Shown: piece after piece, positions 51,473-61,239 of the stretch
Numbering within the stretch: position 1 is the first letter of the stretch
Layout of the letters: each line of letters starts with the position of its first letter
Source: Gracilaria domingensis
Lineage: Eukaryota; Rhodophyta; Florideophyceae; Gracilariales; Gracilariaceae
Direction of reading: 5' to 3'
Assembly: GCA_022539475.1 (NCBI GenBank)
Contig: VCMS01000034.1
Span: 217,331-281,330 of the forward strand
Length of the DNA stretch: 64,000 nt
Position numbers and translations under genes: made by a program
Notes under the pieces: generated by a model
The model's database searches: none
Told to the model about the DNA's origin: nothing
What the model saw: only the letters and a program-made list of their open reading frames with translations

Positions 51473-51606
51473 TTGCGCTCACTCGGTATGAAAAAGAGAG
51501 CTTTACGATTTAGGATGTAGGCAGACGCAAAAGTCCATCTTTGCCTCACGCAGCGGGCACTAGCCGCTGCGTGTAGTGTGTGCACCTGAACAGCACTGCT
51601 GCTCAC
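51473..51606 (+). repeat. Diverged direct repeat, copy 2
   Basis: Second copy, 331 bp further along, with small indels and substitutions; about three quarters identical by eye. Confidence 0.65.
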
Positions 51607-51998
51607 CCCAAACCGCATTTCAACTAGATAATGTGGGGCTCTGTAATTGATGATCGCAATTAAAATTCGATCGAAACCATTCGACATGGTTCGTCGGCAG
51701 TGCTGACCTCAAAAGGAACATAGATTAACACGAGTTCGATAGTAAAGGCAGTACATACAGTCCCCGAAATCAGTATAGATCCAAAATTCTTTGGCTTCAG
51801 CCAAGCAAGGCCAACGAAAGTAATCAACACTATAGCGTCTGGATAGCATGCAATACTCTTAGAGAACCGCATAACGCAATAAAGCCACAAAACAAAACAG
51901 AAACACACCTCTTTACTGCACAATCAACAACACGAAAAAACAATAAAGCCATGAACTTTTATATAGGCCACAACGTAGAACACACCCTTACTCCAATC

Positions 51999-52787
51999 TT
52001 AGTACTTTGTCGTCGCTCCTTTTCCTACAATGACCGAGTCCAAACGCCGCGGCATTAAATGATATAGCGTTTGAAGATAATTCTCTTCAATTTTGTTCCA
52101 ACATTCCAACACCTTCTTTGCTAGATCCGTTACGTTATCAAACTGCGTGCCATCCGCGTATACCTTTCTGGCCAACCTACCCCACACATTTTCAATGGGG
52201 TTTAAGTCGGAAGACTTGGCTGGCCAGTCCAAAACATCAATTGACTTGTTCGAAAGCTATTTTTTTGTGTAGTTTGAGCGATGAATAGATGCACCGTCGT
52301 ACATCAGCGTCCATCTTTTCCACAAGAATCAGCAGTAAACTCCAGTAAACTACGTTCCTATGTTTCACAGTACTTCTTTGAATCCTGGGTGCCCACGACA
52401 TGATCTAAGTCGCTACAACCGTAGTAAGAAATGGCTCCCCAGACCATTAAAGACTCACTCCCCTGCTGACGTTTAGAGAAAAGTTCCGGGGTGGTGCGCA
52501 GATCATGCCAATACGAAGCAAGCCCGTCAGGGCCGTCCAAATTAAACTTCTTTTCGTCGGAAAAGATGATTCGTTTCCATTTAACAGCCCCAAAGTCCAG
52601 CTTCGCCTTCGCCCAGGTCACTCTATTTTGCTTGTGCATCTTGGTCATATACGGTCCACGCGGCATACGTTGATAGCGCAAGTAGGCGGTACCGGACAAT
52701 ATCTGTTGAACCCGGCGGACAGAGACCGGTAACTGATACTGCTTCTGTATTTCGGCTGCACTGGAACGCGACGGTGATGCCTGCCTT
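51999..52787 (-). pseudogene. Tc1/mariner (DD34E) transposase, C-terminal part
   Basis: Minus-strand remains of a Tc1-type cut-and-paste transposase. The first catalytic Asp lies in IIFSDEKKF, the second in a MYDGASIH segment (near 52300) and the Glu in DLNPIENVW, with 34 residues between the last two, giving DD34E. The frame is broken by shifts near 52320-52360 and by an in-frame TAG just before the LSNKS segment, so it is inactive. The N-terminal half is displaced to 63754-64000 because the LTR retrotransposon inserted into the reading frame. The terminal inverted repeats were not identified. Confidence 0.85.
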
Positions 52788-52792
52788 ACAAT
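52788..52792. other. Target-site duplication, left copy
   Basis: ACAAT directly before the left LTR, matching ACAAT at 63749-63753. Confidence 0.9.
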
Positions 52793-53535
52793 TGTAGTGC
52801 AAATTGCGCCAATATTATGCGCATTTTACAGTGCATATTATGCACCGGGTGTCCATTGCTGGACCCCGGCCTGCTGGCACATTTCTTAGAATTAGTAATT
52901 TATTTTGCCTAATATTTTAGGAATTTACACTGGCACGCCTCGGCCTCCACAGTACTTAGGTGTGCCGACTGCGCGCCAGCTTCACTCAGTAAACCTCAAC
53001 GAGGCCTTTGGCTCTGATCTTCTTGCCGCTTGCGCACGGTCACCAGCCCCATCCTGGGGAATACCGCCGCAATTCCGGGCTGATCAACCAACCTCCGTCC
53101 CTGAGGAGTACTAATCCGTCGTCACGGCACTTTTCTTATCTATTTTATTATTGTCATTTCCGTCTTACGGCTTTCGCTACTCTGCCCTACATTGTAGGTT
53201 TGTTTTATTTGTCTCGGGAGTTTTCCCGCTTATCGCGAGTCAGTGCTCCGCAGTGCGGCTCGTTTGTTGATCTTTTGTCGTCCCATACCGTTGGGCTGGA
53301 TACCCCCACTCGCTGTGGCTCGCCGGAACCATCCGGATACCTACGCCGATTCTACCCCTTCTACCTCCGACTGCACGCCCAGATCGGGGCCACCCGGATT
53401 TACACCCGGCTCGTGTTGGCCCTATCGGAGGGTTCTGCCGCTCGACTGCCCTTCACAGGGAGCAGGGCCTGAACACCCTGAGGTGCTCGTCCGCGACGCG
53501 GCTTGTTGTTTTCCCGTCGAGGGTTTTGCACCACA
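52793..53535 (+). repeat. Left LTR
   Basis: 743 bp, begins TGTAGTGCA and ends TGCACCACA (imperfect inverted termini). Contains the 15-nt palindrome GTGCATATTATGCAC near its start. Open frames inside it are identical to those of the right LTR and are not genes. Confidence 0.95.
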
Positions 53536-53538
53536 AAC

Positions 53539-53551
53539 TGGTCTCCCGACC
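53539..53551 (+). other. Putative tRNA primer-binding site
   Basis: TGGTCTCCCGACC begins 3 bp after the left LTR; TGG would pair with tRNA CCA. The donor tRNA was not identified. The central GGTCTCCCG also complements the variable-arm region of some tRNA-Asp genes, so an internal-tRNA primer is possible. Confidence 0.5.
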
Positions 53552-53699
53552 TAGAATCGGCTTAATTGGCCAACGTTCGTTGGAGTTGGTTCGTTTGTTT
53601 GGAGCCCAGATAGCTGGGAATATCCGTTCTTACGGTTCTCTCATTGTCCGTTTTCGGAAGTTGTTTTGGTTGCCCATTGGCCGACTGTGTCGGTGAACG

Positions 53700-55709
53700 A
53701 TGTCGTCCCGTCGCAGGAGTGGCGCGGCACGTGCCGCTTCTGTGCCCGGTTCGTCCGGCTTGCCGGCAAGTTTGCCTCCGTTGCCGAAGGACGCACTGGA
53801 GGTCCCAGGCAATGGCGACCCGAAACCGGCTTCCCGGGGCCGCCGTTCTGATAACGGGACCCCACCCACTCGTGGGCCAACTGAAACCGCACCTGCGGCT
53901 GATGCCGCCGCAGCGGTTGACGTTATGTCGTCGCGGTCCGACGAGTATACCCTCCGTGAATTAGAGGCTCAGGTTCGCATCCTGCAGAACTCCCAAGTGG
54001 GCCTCATCCGGGACATTACGAAACTCCGGCAACGGCTCGATGAAGCCGGTGTCCGGGATGTTTCGAGCGACGTCCGTGTTTTACGGTCTGATGTCAACCA
54101 GATTATGGAACACCGACAGGTGTCGGCTGGTCTGCACGAGCAGGCTGCCGCACGCCTGGACCGCCTGGCTACCCGTCTGGAGACGGTCGAGCAAATCATC
54201 GTATCTGATGCTGTTGCGCCGGGAGCCCCGGTTTCTGAGGGTTCTCAGCACTCGCGCCGTTCCCGGGATCGTCCGGCAAAGAAGAAGGTCAAGGTTGAGT
54301 CTGACTCGTCTTCTTCATCCTCTTCTGATGAGGAGGGCCCCAAAAAGGGATCGTCTACCGACTCTTCGGACAGCGCGGAAGAGCGCTCTCGCTATCGTGC
54401 ATCCCGTTCGCGGGCTACTGAAGCCACTTCTGGCGTTGCACGAGGCCGTACGAAAGGACGGAGACACCTCGGATTGAAGGAGTTGAAGCCGACAAACTTA
54501 CTGTATCGGAAGCTACTATCTTACCGATATTATCGGCTTGATGACACGACGCCACAGAGGACCCCACGTGGGACTGGCAAAGTGCGAAATCATCTCCGAC
54601 AAATGGAGCTCACGTTAAAGCCCCACAAGTTCTCTGGGGAAGATCCAATTCTTGTCTTGGATTTTCTTAGCCGCTTCGTAGCGGAAGCCGATGTACTTCG
54701 GATGAGTGAGGCACAGGCCTACATCGCGCTGCCGTACTTTTTGACGGGTGTAGCCGAAGATCAATTCAATTCGGTTCGTGGGTCGTCTCGCGCCTCCGAA
54801 GGAGGAGTTACGTGCTGGCCGGAAGCGGTACAATATCTCCTGCGCTCTTACGCGACAGGCAATGCGATACAAGGTGCCATACTCGCGCTACGAGACACGA
54901 AGCAAGGAGCCGAAGAGTCGGAAACCGTTTATTCGACCCGCCTCAATAAGGCTTTCCACAGATGTGGCAACGTGTTCTCCGCAGCCGAGCGGTGTACGAT
55001 GTTTGTTGATGGACTGGACCGATCAATTCGGACGTTGGTAGCCCATTATCGGGAGAACAAACGCCGGATTACCTATCTGGAACTCGTTCAATTTGCCCAA
55101 GCGGAGGGAGATGCAGCTCGAGCACGCACTGGTATCAAGACGCGCACGCGCCGACTCCTTCATGTAGAAGGCCGAGACTCCTCACTGCCTCATTCGCGAG
55201 GTTCTGTTCAAGGGGGTTATGATAACCTGCACCTGTTACAGGACGATGGTTCAATGCCGAGTTCGGAATTGCCGTCGACGACGGAGCAGTCTACAGTGGA
55301 CGGAGACCCCGCTCTGTACGCCGGACGTCAAGTCCCGGCATTGCCCGTGCCGCACTCTGGCGGATATCGAAGCCAACGCCCTGGATGGAGGGACCCGTAT
55401 CCTCCTCGACAGGAGCGCCGGCCGCCCAACGCGGATCTTCTTCGTCACCTTATTTGTCATACCTGTTACAGGCCAGGGCACATCGCTCCGAATTGCTTAA
55501 TGCCCATACGGGATATGGCGAAGATAGTGCCTCAGTATGAGTCGTTGACGCCCGCCGAGCGGGAACGTGTTCCCGACAAATCGTACCTTCGTGCGAAGGC
55601 GGAGACTCAGCCTGGAAACCAGGAAACGGTGCCATCGAATGGTGGAACTGTAGCCGCCCCTGCGGAATCGCAACCTCCGCAGATTGGCGGCGACGCTCAG
55701 AAAAACTGA
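53700..55709 (+). CDS. gag: Gag polyprotein of the LTR retrotransposon
   Basis: 669 residues from the ATG at 53700, 164 bp after the LTR. An Ala/Pro-rich N-terminus is followed by a predicted coiled coil (about 82-170: LRELEAQVRILQNSQ, ITKLRQRLDEAG), a Ser/acidic/basic spacer (SDSSSSSSSDEEG), a capsid-like helical region (LKPHKFSGEDPILVLDFLSRF, YIALPYFLTGVAEDQF) and a CCHC zinc knuckle CHTCYRPGHIAPNC at about 586-599 for RNA binding. The stop TGA at 55707 directly follows GAAAAAC; see the frameshift feature. Confidence 0.92.
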   Translation: MSSRRRSGAARAASVPGSSGLPASLPPLPKDALEVPGNGDPKPASRGRRSDNGTPPTRGPTETAPAADAAAAVDVMSSRSDEYTLRELEAQVRILQNSQVGLIRDITKLRQRLDEAGVRDVSSDVRVLRSDVNQIMEHRQVSAGLHEQAAARLDRLATRLETVEQIIVSDAVAPGAPVSEGSQHSRRSRDRPAKKKVKVESDSSSSSSSDEEGPKKGSSTDSSDSAEERSRYRASRSRATEATSGVARGRTKGRRHLGLKELKPTNLLYRKLLSYRYYRLDDTTPQRTPRGTGKVRNHLRQMELTLKPHKFSGEDPILVLDFLSRFVAEADVLRMSEAQAYIALPYFLTGVAEDQFNSVRGSSRASEGGVTCWPEAVQYLLRSYATGNAIQGAILALRDTKQGAEESETVYSTRLNKAFHRCGNVFSAAERCTMFVDGLDRSIRTLVAHYRENKRRITYLELVQFAQAEGDAARARTGIKTRTRRLLHVEGRDSSLPHSRGSVQGGYDNLHLLQDDGSMPSSELPSTTEQSTVDGDPALYAGRQVPALPVPHSGGYRSQRPGWRDPYPPRQERRPPNADLLRHLICHTCYRPGHIAPNCLMPIRDMAKIVPQYESLTPAERERVPDKSYLRAKAETQPGNQETVPSNGGTVAAPAESQPPQIGGDAQKN

Positions 55710-55737
55710 GCAAGGGAGCCTCCAGCAATGGAGAGGC
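55700..55737 (+). promoter_or_regulatory. Candidate -1 ribosomal frameshift signal between gag and pol
   Basis: Slippery-like heptamer G AAA AAC (55700-55706) in the gag frame sits just before the gag stop. After an 11-nt spacer there is a stem-loop (GCCTCCA, loop GCAA, TGGAGAGGC; 55718-55737). The pol frame is -1 to gag and already open across this point. Confidence 0.6.
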
Positions 55738-55825
55738 GCCCCCAGCGACGGGGTTTAGTGCGCCTGAGGCTGAGAAGCCTCGCTCCCCGGTCATAATCCT
55801 TTCGAGGAAACTGGCCACTACAGAC

Positions 55826-58800
55826 GTGGACTCTGAGCACCTTGGTGTCTTGCGTCGCCCGTGGATACGGTCTAAGAACAGCCGGTTCCCGGATAGAGTC
55901 CTGGTCATGGCGAAACGTAACTACAAAGTTTACGCCGACCTGGGTGTTTCCGACCAGTACATGGTTCGGCAGTTGTCCGTGCTCGATACAGGAGCTGGGC
56001 CAAATTTCTTGGTTGAATCGATGATTCCGCCGCACTTGCGGTCTCGCGTTCGTGCGGCGCCGCAGATTGACATAGCGGATGCGAACAATCGGCCACTTTC
56101 GACTGTGGGAGTAATAGACCTGCTCGTCAGGCTTGGCCGCTACGTGGCGAAGCTCGATTTCTTGGTTTGCAAGCAACTCGCTGCGCCGGTTATCCTCGGC
56201 TGCGACTTCTGTGACCGCTTCGTCGATGCAATTCGACCGCGGAAGCGAACCATCGAAATGGAAGATGGGACTACTGTACCGATCGTTCGGCGTCCCCTAC
56301 GCCGGGCTCTGAAGAAGCAAGTCCCTTTGCCTGCGGCACAGAAGCCTACAGCCGATGAACGGAAGTCTACAAAGCTCCGAGTAGCTCGGCCCATTTCCAT
56401 CCCGCCTGAATCACAGGTCTGGGTTACTGTGACCTCCCCACAATGTGGCTTACAAACGGTACAACCGTTGCCTGCGTTACAGGAGAAGCATCAGCTTGCC
56501 GTCGCTAATGGGATTGTTTTCGTCGAACCCGAGAAGCCTTTTCAGGTGCTGGTTGCGAACTTCAGCCGTTTTTCTCGACGGTTGGTTAGGAGCCAAGTTA
56601 TTGGTTCGTTGCTTCCGCACCCTGCGGCTATAGTGCCTACTCAGGTTTCTATTGCCGAGGTTCTCGGAATCCTCGAAGCTGAGGAGGGGGAGGCGGAACG
56701 GAACAATTCCGAAACGACTGGACCGAACAGTTCGTCGGAAGATGCTACGCCGACTTCGTCGGATGCGAATAACCGCAGCCTGTCGAAGGAAGCGTTGCCG
56801 ACCTCGTCGGACAGTAATGATACAGACCTGAGTGCTGCTGACACGAAGGATAAGGCAGTACAGGAACTGGAGTCTCTGGATCTTGAACATGTCCCAGAGA
56901 CTCACCGCGATAAATTGCGGCACATGCTTGAGGAGTTCACGCCCATGTGGGATGGCACACTGGGTAAGATTGGTATTACCGAACATCGGATTGATTTGCT
57001 ACCGAATACTCGGCCCATTGCACAGCACCCTTACAGGACAGGACCGACAGCTCGGCAGGAGGAGAAAGCTCAAGTTGAGAAGATGCTCCGCGCTGGAGTT
57101 ATCGAGCCGGCTCAGTCACCTTGGGCATCGCCGGTGGTGCTCGCGCCCAAAGCTGATGGGTCTTGGCGATTTTGCATCGATTACCGCAAGCTAAACGCGG
57201 CTACGGTCAAGGATGTGTATCCTATCCCACGAATGGATGAATGCATCGATTCATTGGGCGACGCGAAAGTGTTCACAACCCTAGACGCGAATTGGGGCTA
57301 TTGGCAAGTTCCCGTGAGGGCTGAGGATCGTGACAAGACAGCCTTCGTTTGTCATGAAGGATTGTACCGATTCAATCGGATGCCCTTTGGGTTAACGAAC
57401 GCGCCAGCCACCTTTCAACGAGCTGTGGATATTTTGCTAGCCCGCTTTAAGTGGAAGACTTGCCTGGTATACCTGGATGACATCATTGTCTACTCCAGCA
57501 ACCTGGATGAGCACTTGACCCACGTACGGGATGTGATGCGAGTCCTACGCGATGCAGGCATTACGCTCAAGCTCAAGAAGTGTGAGTTCTTTACCGAAAC
57601 CGTCAGGTATCTCGGCCATGTTATCCGTCCGGGACGGCTTTCGATTGACGAAGTACGCGTGAAATCCCTCAAAGAGGCTAAGCATCCGAGGACGCAGACG
57701 GAACTCCGATCTTTTCTCGGCTTGTGCAATGTGTATCGCCGCTTCATTCCGAACTTCGCGGATATCGCTGCACCTCTGAACGAGCTTCTTCGCAAAGGAC
57801 AGCCAGTCAATCTGGAAGAATTCGACGACCGCAAGGTCGCGGCTTTCTCGTCGCTCGTGGACGCGGTGACATCGTCACCTGTTTTATCCCTGCCTAGGGC
57901 TAGTTTGCCATATGCAGTAGATACGGATGCGAGCGACTACCAAGTCGGCTGTGCCCTATTCCAGACCACCAATGATGGCGAGCGATTGCCAATTGGGTAT
58001 TGGTCAAGAAGCCTCAACGTTCACGAGAGGAATTACTCGGTATCCGAGAAGGAGTGCTTGGCAGTTGTCTGGGCGTTACAGACACTGCGGCCCTATCTTA
58101 TGGGGACCCGCTTCATTGTTCATACCGATCATTCGGCATTACGCTGGCTACTCTCTATAGCAGAGCCATCTGGCCGCTTGATGCGGTGGAGACTTCGCTT
58201 GTCGGAATTCGATTTCGAAATCCGTTACAAGAAAGGACTCCTGAACACTCAGGCTGATGCACTGTCCCGCTTGGAAACAGCGGCTGAAGCTGCGCCAGTC
58301 GATGATCTGGAGATACCGTGCTTCCTCGTGGAAGACGGCTCGAGCGATGCCGATGAAGAATCGGAAGGATGGGACACCTACGATGCTGTTTTAGCCGTGT
58401 CAGACACGCAACCCGAACCGGGCTCTTTCGTACCGATCAAGCCGGAGGAACTCATCCGGGAGCAGCACACCGACCGTTTTTGTACGGAGATTCGTAGTCG
58501 TCTAAACGGTGGAGCACAGTTGCCTTTCGTCGAGAACGACCAAGGATTTCTAATCCGAACTGTCGGAAACAGGCCACAGATTGTGGTTCCGCACTCACTT
58601 CAGTCACGAGTACTGCATTTGTCGCACTATGCGAAGTTGTCAGCCCACCCTGGTGGCAGGAAGTTGTACTACACCTTACGGAAGGACTTTTACTGGCCAG
58701 CAATGGCTTTCGACGCGTATGCCACTGTTCGTGGATGTTCTGACTGCGCGAAGAACCGCGTCAAGCTCCATAAGTATTCCAAGAAGTTGGCACTATTCCC

Positions 58801-59857
58801 TGCTAGGGCTCCACTGGAGTTTGTGGCGATCGATCTACTCGGCGAGTTTATTCGCACCCGCCGGGGAAACCGGTTTTTGCTTGTTATCACCGACCGCTTT
58901 TCTAAGCTGGTACGGACTGTGCCTTTAAAGAAGGTTACTGCTAGTGCGGTCGCCCAAGCTTTCGTTACTCACTGGGTTTTTGTCTACGGACCGCCGATTG
59001 ACTTACTATCGGATAATGGACCGCAGTTCACGGCTAAGTTCTTTCAGGACGTATGCCGCATCTTGCGGATCCAAAACTGGTTTACGACAACATATCATCC
59101 CCAGAGTAATGGGCAGGTTGAGCGTTTTAACCGCACGATGCTCAACGCATTGCGGACGTTTGTTGCCGAGCATCCGTCGGAATGGGATCAGTACACCGAT
59201 GCGGTGACTTATGCCTACAATACGCAGGTTCATCGCACGACTCGAATCTCGCCGTTCGAGCTTGTGCTATCACGCGTCCCACCTTCGGTGGCTATCGAGC
59301 CACAGCCAACTTTGGATAAGTTTCCGTCGCCCCGTCTACACAGGGACGCCTGGAAGGACTGGCTTAAGAACATTATCCCTACAGTTGGGCAGCATATCGC
59401 TAAGGCCCAGGCCGCATACAAGCGGAATTTCGACGCTAGAGTGCGCAAGAATGCCCCTCAGATCAGGGAAGGTAGCTTTGCCTTCGTACGGAAGGAGTAC
59501 TACAACCCCGAAAAGGAGAAGCGCCACAAGCTTTCTCCTATCGCGGACGGCCCGTTCCGGGTTATTGCTGTCACCGACACAACGGTTGTCCTTGATATCA
59601 AGGGAGAGCACGAGCGTTTGTCGCTAGATCGCATAACGCCTGCGCCAAAGCCTGTTTCGCAGGATTCGCTACCGTCATCGTCGGCCCCTACCGCACCCAC
59701 TGTGGAAACAGCCGTCGAAACGGAAACAGACTCCGCGGGGGTACTCGCACTCAACCGTCTGTGTTGCCGCATCCGGATCGCGGACTTGCCCATTTGCCTG
59801 CTAAGCCGGAATCTGACCGGTCGGTCTCCAATGCCGCACATGTGCACACGCGGATAA
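55826..59857 (+). CDS. pol: Pol polyprotein: aspartic protease, reverse transcriptase, RNase H, integrase
   Basis: 1343 residues are counted from the GTG at 55826, but the frame is open further upstream through the gag overlap, so it is probably made as a Gag-Pol fusion. Domains: aspartic protease with LDTGAGPNFL (about 53) and VILGCDF; reverse transcriptase with PIPRMDECID, FTTLDANWGYWQV and the YLDD box (about 549); RNase H with VDTDASDYQVG (about 697) and TDHSALRWL; integrase with an HHCC zinc motif (about 930-975), DLLGEF, SDNGPQF and NGQVERF as the D,D,E triad (about 1002, 1062, 1098), then GPFRVI of the GPY/F module. All catalytic residues are visible. The C-terminal 60 residues overlap ORF3. 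Confidence 0.94.
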   Translation: MDSEHLGVLRRPWIRSKNSRFPDRVLVMAKRNYKVYADLGVSDQYMVRQLSVLDTGAGPNFLVESMIPPHLRSRVRAAPQIDIADANNRPLSTVGVIDLLVRLGRYVAKLDFLVCKQLAAPVILGCDFCDRFVDAIRPRKRTIEMEDGTTVPIVRRPLRRALKKQVPLPAAQKPTADERKSTKLRVARPISIPPESQVWVTVTSPQCGLQTVQPLPALQEKHQLAVANGIVFVEPEKPFQVLVANFSRFSRRLVRSQVIGSLLPHPAAIVPTQVSIAEVLGILEAEEGEAERNNSETTGPNSSSEDATPTSSDANNRSLSKEALPTSSDSNDTDLSAADTKDKAVQELESLDLEHVPETHRDKLRHMLEEFTPMWDGTLGKIGITEHRIDLLPNTRPIAQHPYRTGPTARQEEKAQVEKMLRAGVIEPAQSPWASPVVLAPKADGSWRFCIDYRKLNAATVKDVYPIPRMDECIDSLGDAKVFTTLDANWGYWQVPVRAEDRDKTAFVCHEGLYRFNRMPFGLTNAPATFQRAVDILLARFKWKTCLVYLDDIIVYSSNLDEHLTHVRDVMRVLRDAGITLKLKKCEFFTETVRYLGHVIRPGRLSIDEVRVKSLKEAKHPRTQTELRSFLGLCNVYRRFIPNFADIAAPLNELLRKGQPVNLEEFDDRKVAAFSSLVDAVTSSPVLSLPRASLPYAVDTDASDYQVGCALFQTTNDGERLPIGYWSRSLNVHERNYSVSEKECLAVVWALQTLRPYLMGTRFIVHTDHSALRWLLSIAEPSGRLMRWRLRLSEFDFEIRYKKGLLNTQADALSRLETAAEAAPVDDLEIPCFLVEDGSSDADEESEGWDTYDAVLAVSDTQPEPGSFVPIKPEELIREQHTDRFCTEIRSRLNGGAQLPFVENDQGFLIRTVGNRPQIVVPHSLQSRVLHLSHYAKLSAHPGGRKLYYTLRKDFYWPAMAFDAYATVRGCSDCAKNRVKLHKYSKKLALFPARAPLEFVAIDLLGEFIRTRRGNRFLLVITDRFSKLVRTVPLKKVTASAVAQAFVTHWVFVYGPPIDLLSDNGPQFTAKFFQDVCRILRIQNWFTTTYHPQSNGQVERFNRTMLNALRTFVAEHPSEWDQYTDAVTYAYNTQVHRTTRISPFELVLSRVPPSVAIEPQPTLDKFPSPRLHRDAWKDWLKNIIPTVGQHIAKAQAAYKRNFDARVRKNAPQIREGSFAFVRKEYYNPEKEKRHKLSPIADGPFRVIAVTDTTVVLDIKGEHERLSLDRITPAPKPVSQDSLPSSSAPTAPTVETAVETETDSAGVLALNRLCCRIRIADLPICLLSRNLTGRSPMPHMCTRG
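56679..56692 (+). other. Internal copy 1 of the polypurine-tract sequence
   Basis: CTGAGGAGGGGGAG, identical over 14 nt to the sequence at the 3' PPT (62991-63004); lies in pol coding for EEGE. Confidence 0.6.
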
Positions 59858-61239
59858 GGGCCCCTATGGGGATACTCGCCGCCACCCCCGACACTCCCAC
59901 TGAGGAGGGGGAGGAGGCAGGTCGTTCTTTTTCGTTGTCGCCGTCGTCGACTGAGTCGCCTTCGCAGGCCTCTGTATCGCACGCAAGTCGTGATGAATGC
60001 ACGTCAACGCGCGACACACAGCCGGAGAGCCGGAAAGAAGAGAACGACGCGCAGCTACCGCGGAAGCCTCAAGAAGAGGAAGATCACTCTCGCTCACCAC
60101 CACCGTCGCGAACGGAGTTACGTTTGCAGGCCCAAGAACGGGAACACAGTACCGATGTGATACGTGATTTGCAGCCGGAAAGCCGGAGGGATCGCACAGT
60201 TTCGCGGAGGCCTTCTGAGAAGGACGCCACCTCGGTGACGATTGCAGCCGGAAGACCGGAAGAGAAGGACGCGCCGTTACCACGGAAGGCTGAGGTGGAA
60301 GGCACCACTATGGTGAATCGCAAAGCCGGAAGTCCGGAGAAAGAAGAGTTAGTTCGAAAAAACCGTGCTGTTACGGCAGACCCGACTTCGGGAGATTTTG
60401 GTGCAGCACCGAGTGCCAAAGCCGTCAAAAAGACGGAACCAACCACCAGAGTGGCGAACAGTCAAGCCACAGCAAGTGGGCAGCACTCAAGCACTGACGA
60501 CGCGTGCACGTCGCGCCAAGTGTCGAGCTCCGTGGGAGATCCGCCTCCAACCGAGGATTACAGTGCGCAAGCCGGGCACGTGCCAGCCACAGACCTGGCG
60601 CCGCCTAAAAACGGTTCAAAAAATTCCGAATTTGAATCGGCTCTTGACAGCCATGCAAAGGCGCAGGTGTCGCAAACCGCAGCGCGCGGCGAACCGCCGC
60701 CACGGCACGTGCCAGAACACCACTCGCTGGCTCACCGCTCTGCGGACCGTTCACCGTCGCAACGGGAGATTGTGCCGGAACGCCGGAAGCTCGCTATTCG
60801 AGAGGACCGAAGCACGGTCACAGCCCAGCAGCATGGGGAGAAGAACCAGGAATCTGGAAGCATGGTGGTCAGGAAAGTACCATGGTCACGGAGACCAAAG
60901 CCTGGCGTACAGGATGTACTGCCGTCAGGACGGAAGCCGATCATGAACGACGATGCCCACGACGGGAGAAGCGACGACGACGCCTCGAAAGAGGATTCTT
61001 CAAGCAAGCCGCATACAGAGCGGAGTGTTCTCGATGAGGAATATGTCATTGACCGTCTGGTAAGTCACGGCTACGCCCCTGACGGGGAACTACTGTATCG
61101 AGTCCGTTGGTACGGCTACGCCTCTTCAGAGGATACGCACGAGCCCATTGAGCACTTGCCTCGCTCGAAGGTCTTGCAGTACCACCGTCGCACACGGACA
61201 CCGATACCGGCTACGCTGGACAAGGCCCAAGTGGGTTGA
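59596..61239 (+). CDS. ORF3: disordered protein ending in a chromodomain
   Basis: The frame, -1 to pol, opens just after a TGA at 59593-59595 and overlaps pol by 262 nt; no convincing ATG lies near its start, so expression by frameshift from pol is likely (a G5 run at 59737-59741 is one candidate). It has about 420 residues of polar, charged, Ser/Pro-rich sequence with loose QPESR and KAGSPEK repeats. A chromodomain follows in the last 70 residues (EEYVIDRLVSHG, LLYRVRWYGYASSEDTHEPIEHLP). Chromodomains guide integrase to methylated histone tails; here the module would be at the end of a Gag-Pol-ORF3 fusion. The chromodomain call is strong, the mode of expression is inference. Confidence 0.75.
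   Translation, partial: YQGRARAFVARSHNACAKACFAGFATVIVGPYRTHCGNSRRNGNRLRGGTRTQPSVLPHPDRGLAHLPAKPESDRSVSNAAHVHTRIRAPMGILAATPDTPTEEGEEAGRSFSLSPSSTESPSQASVSHASRDECTSTRDTQPESRKEENDAQLPRKPQEEEDHSRSPPPSRTELRLQAQEREHSTDVIRDLQPESRRDRTVSRRPSEKDATSVTIAAGRPEEKDAPLPRKAEVEGTTMVNRKAGSPEKEELVRKNRAVTADPTSGDFGAAPSAKAVKKTEPTTRVANSQATASGQHSSTDDACTSRQVSSSVGDPPPTEDYSAQAGHVPATDLAPPKNGSKNSEFESALDSHAKAQVSQTAARGEPPPRHVPEHHSLAHRSADRSPSQREIVPERRKLAIREDRSTVTAQQHGEKNQESGSMVVRKVPWSRRPKPGVQDVLPSGRKPIMNDDAHDGRSDDDASKEDSSSKPHTERSVLDEEYVIDRLVSHGYAPDGELLYRVRWYGYASSEDTHEPIEHLPRSKVLQYHRRTRTPIPATLDKAQVG
59900..59913 (+). other. Internal copy 2 of the polypurine-tract sequence
   Basis: CTGAGGAGGGGGAG again, inside ORF3 in codons for TEEGEE. 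Confidence 0.6.

Larger units (their letters stand above)
50411..51998. other. Intergenic with a diverged direct repeat
   Basis: Promoter side of the WD40 gene, then a direct repeat of about 130 bp (51142-51270 and 51473-51606). No gene recognised. It ends at the remains of a Tc1-type transposase. Confidence 0.45.

Noticed and set aside
53008-53472. 154-codon and shorter frames in both LTRs
   Set aside because: Identical in both LTRs, no protein features; chance frames in regulatory repeats.
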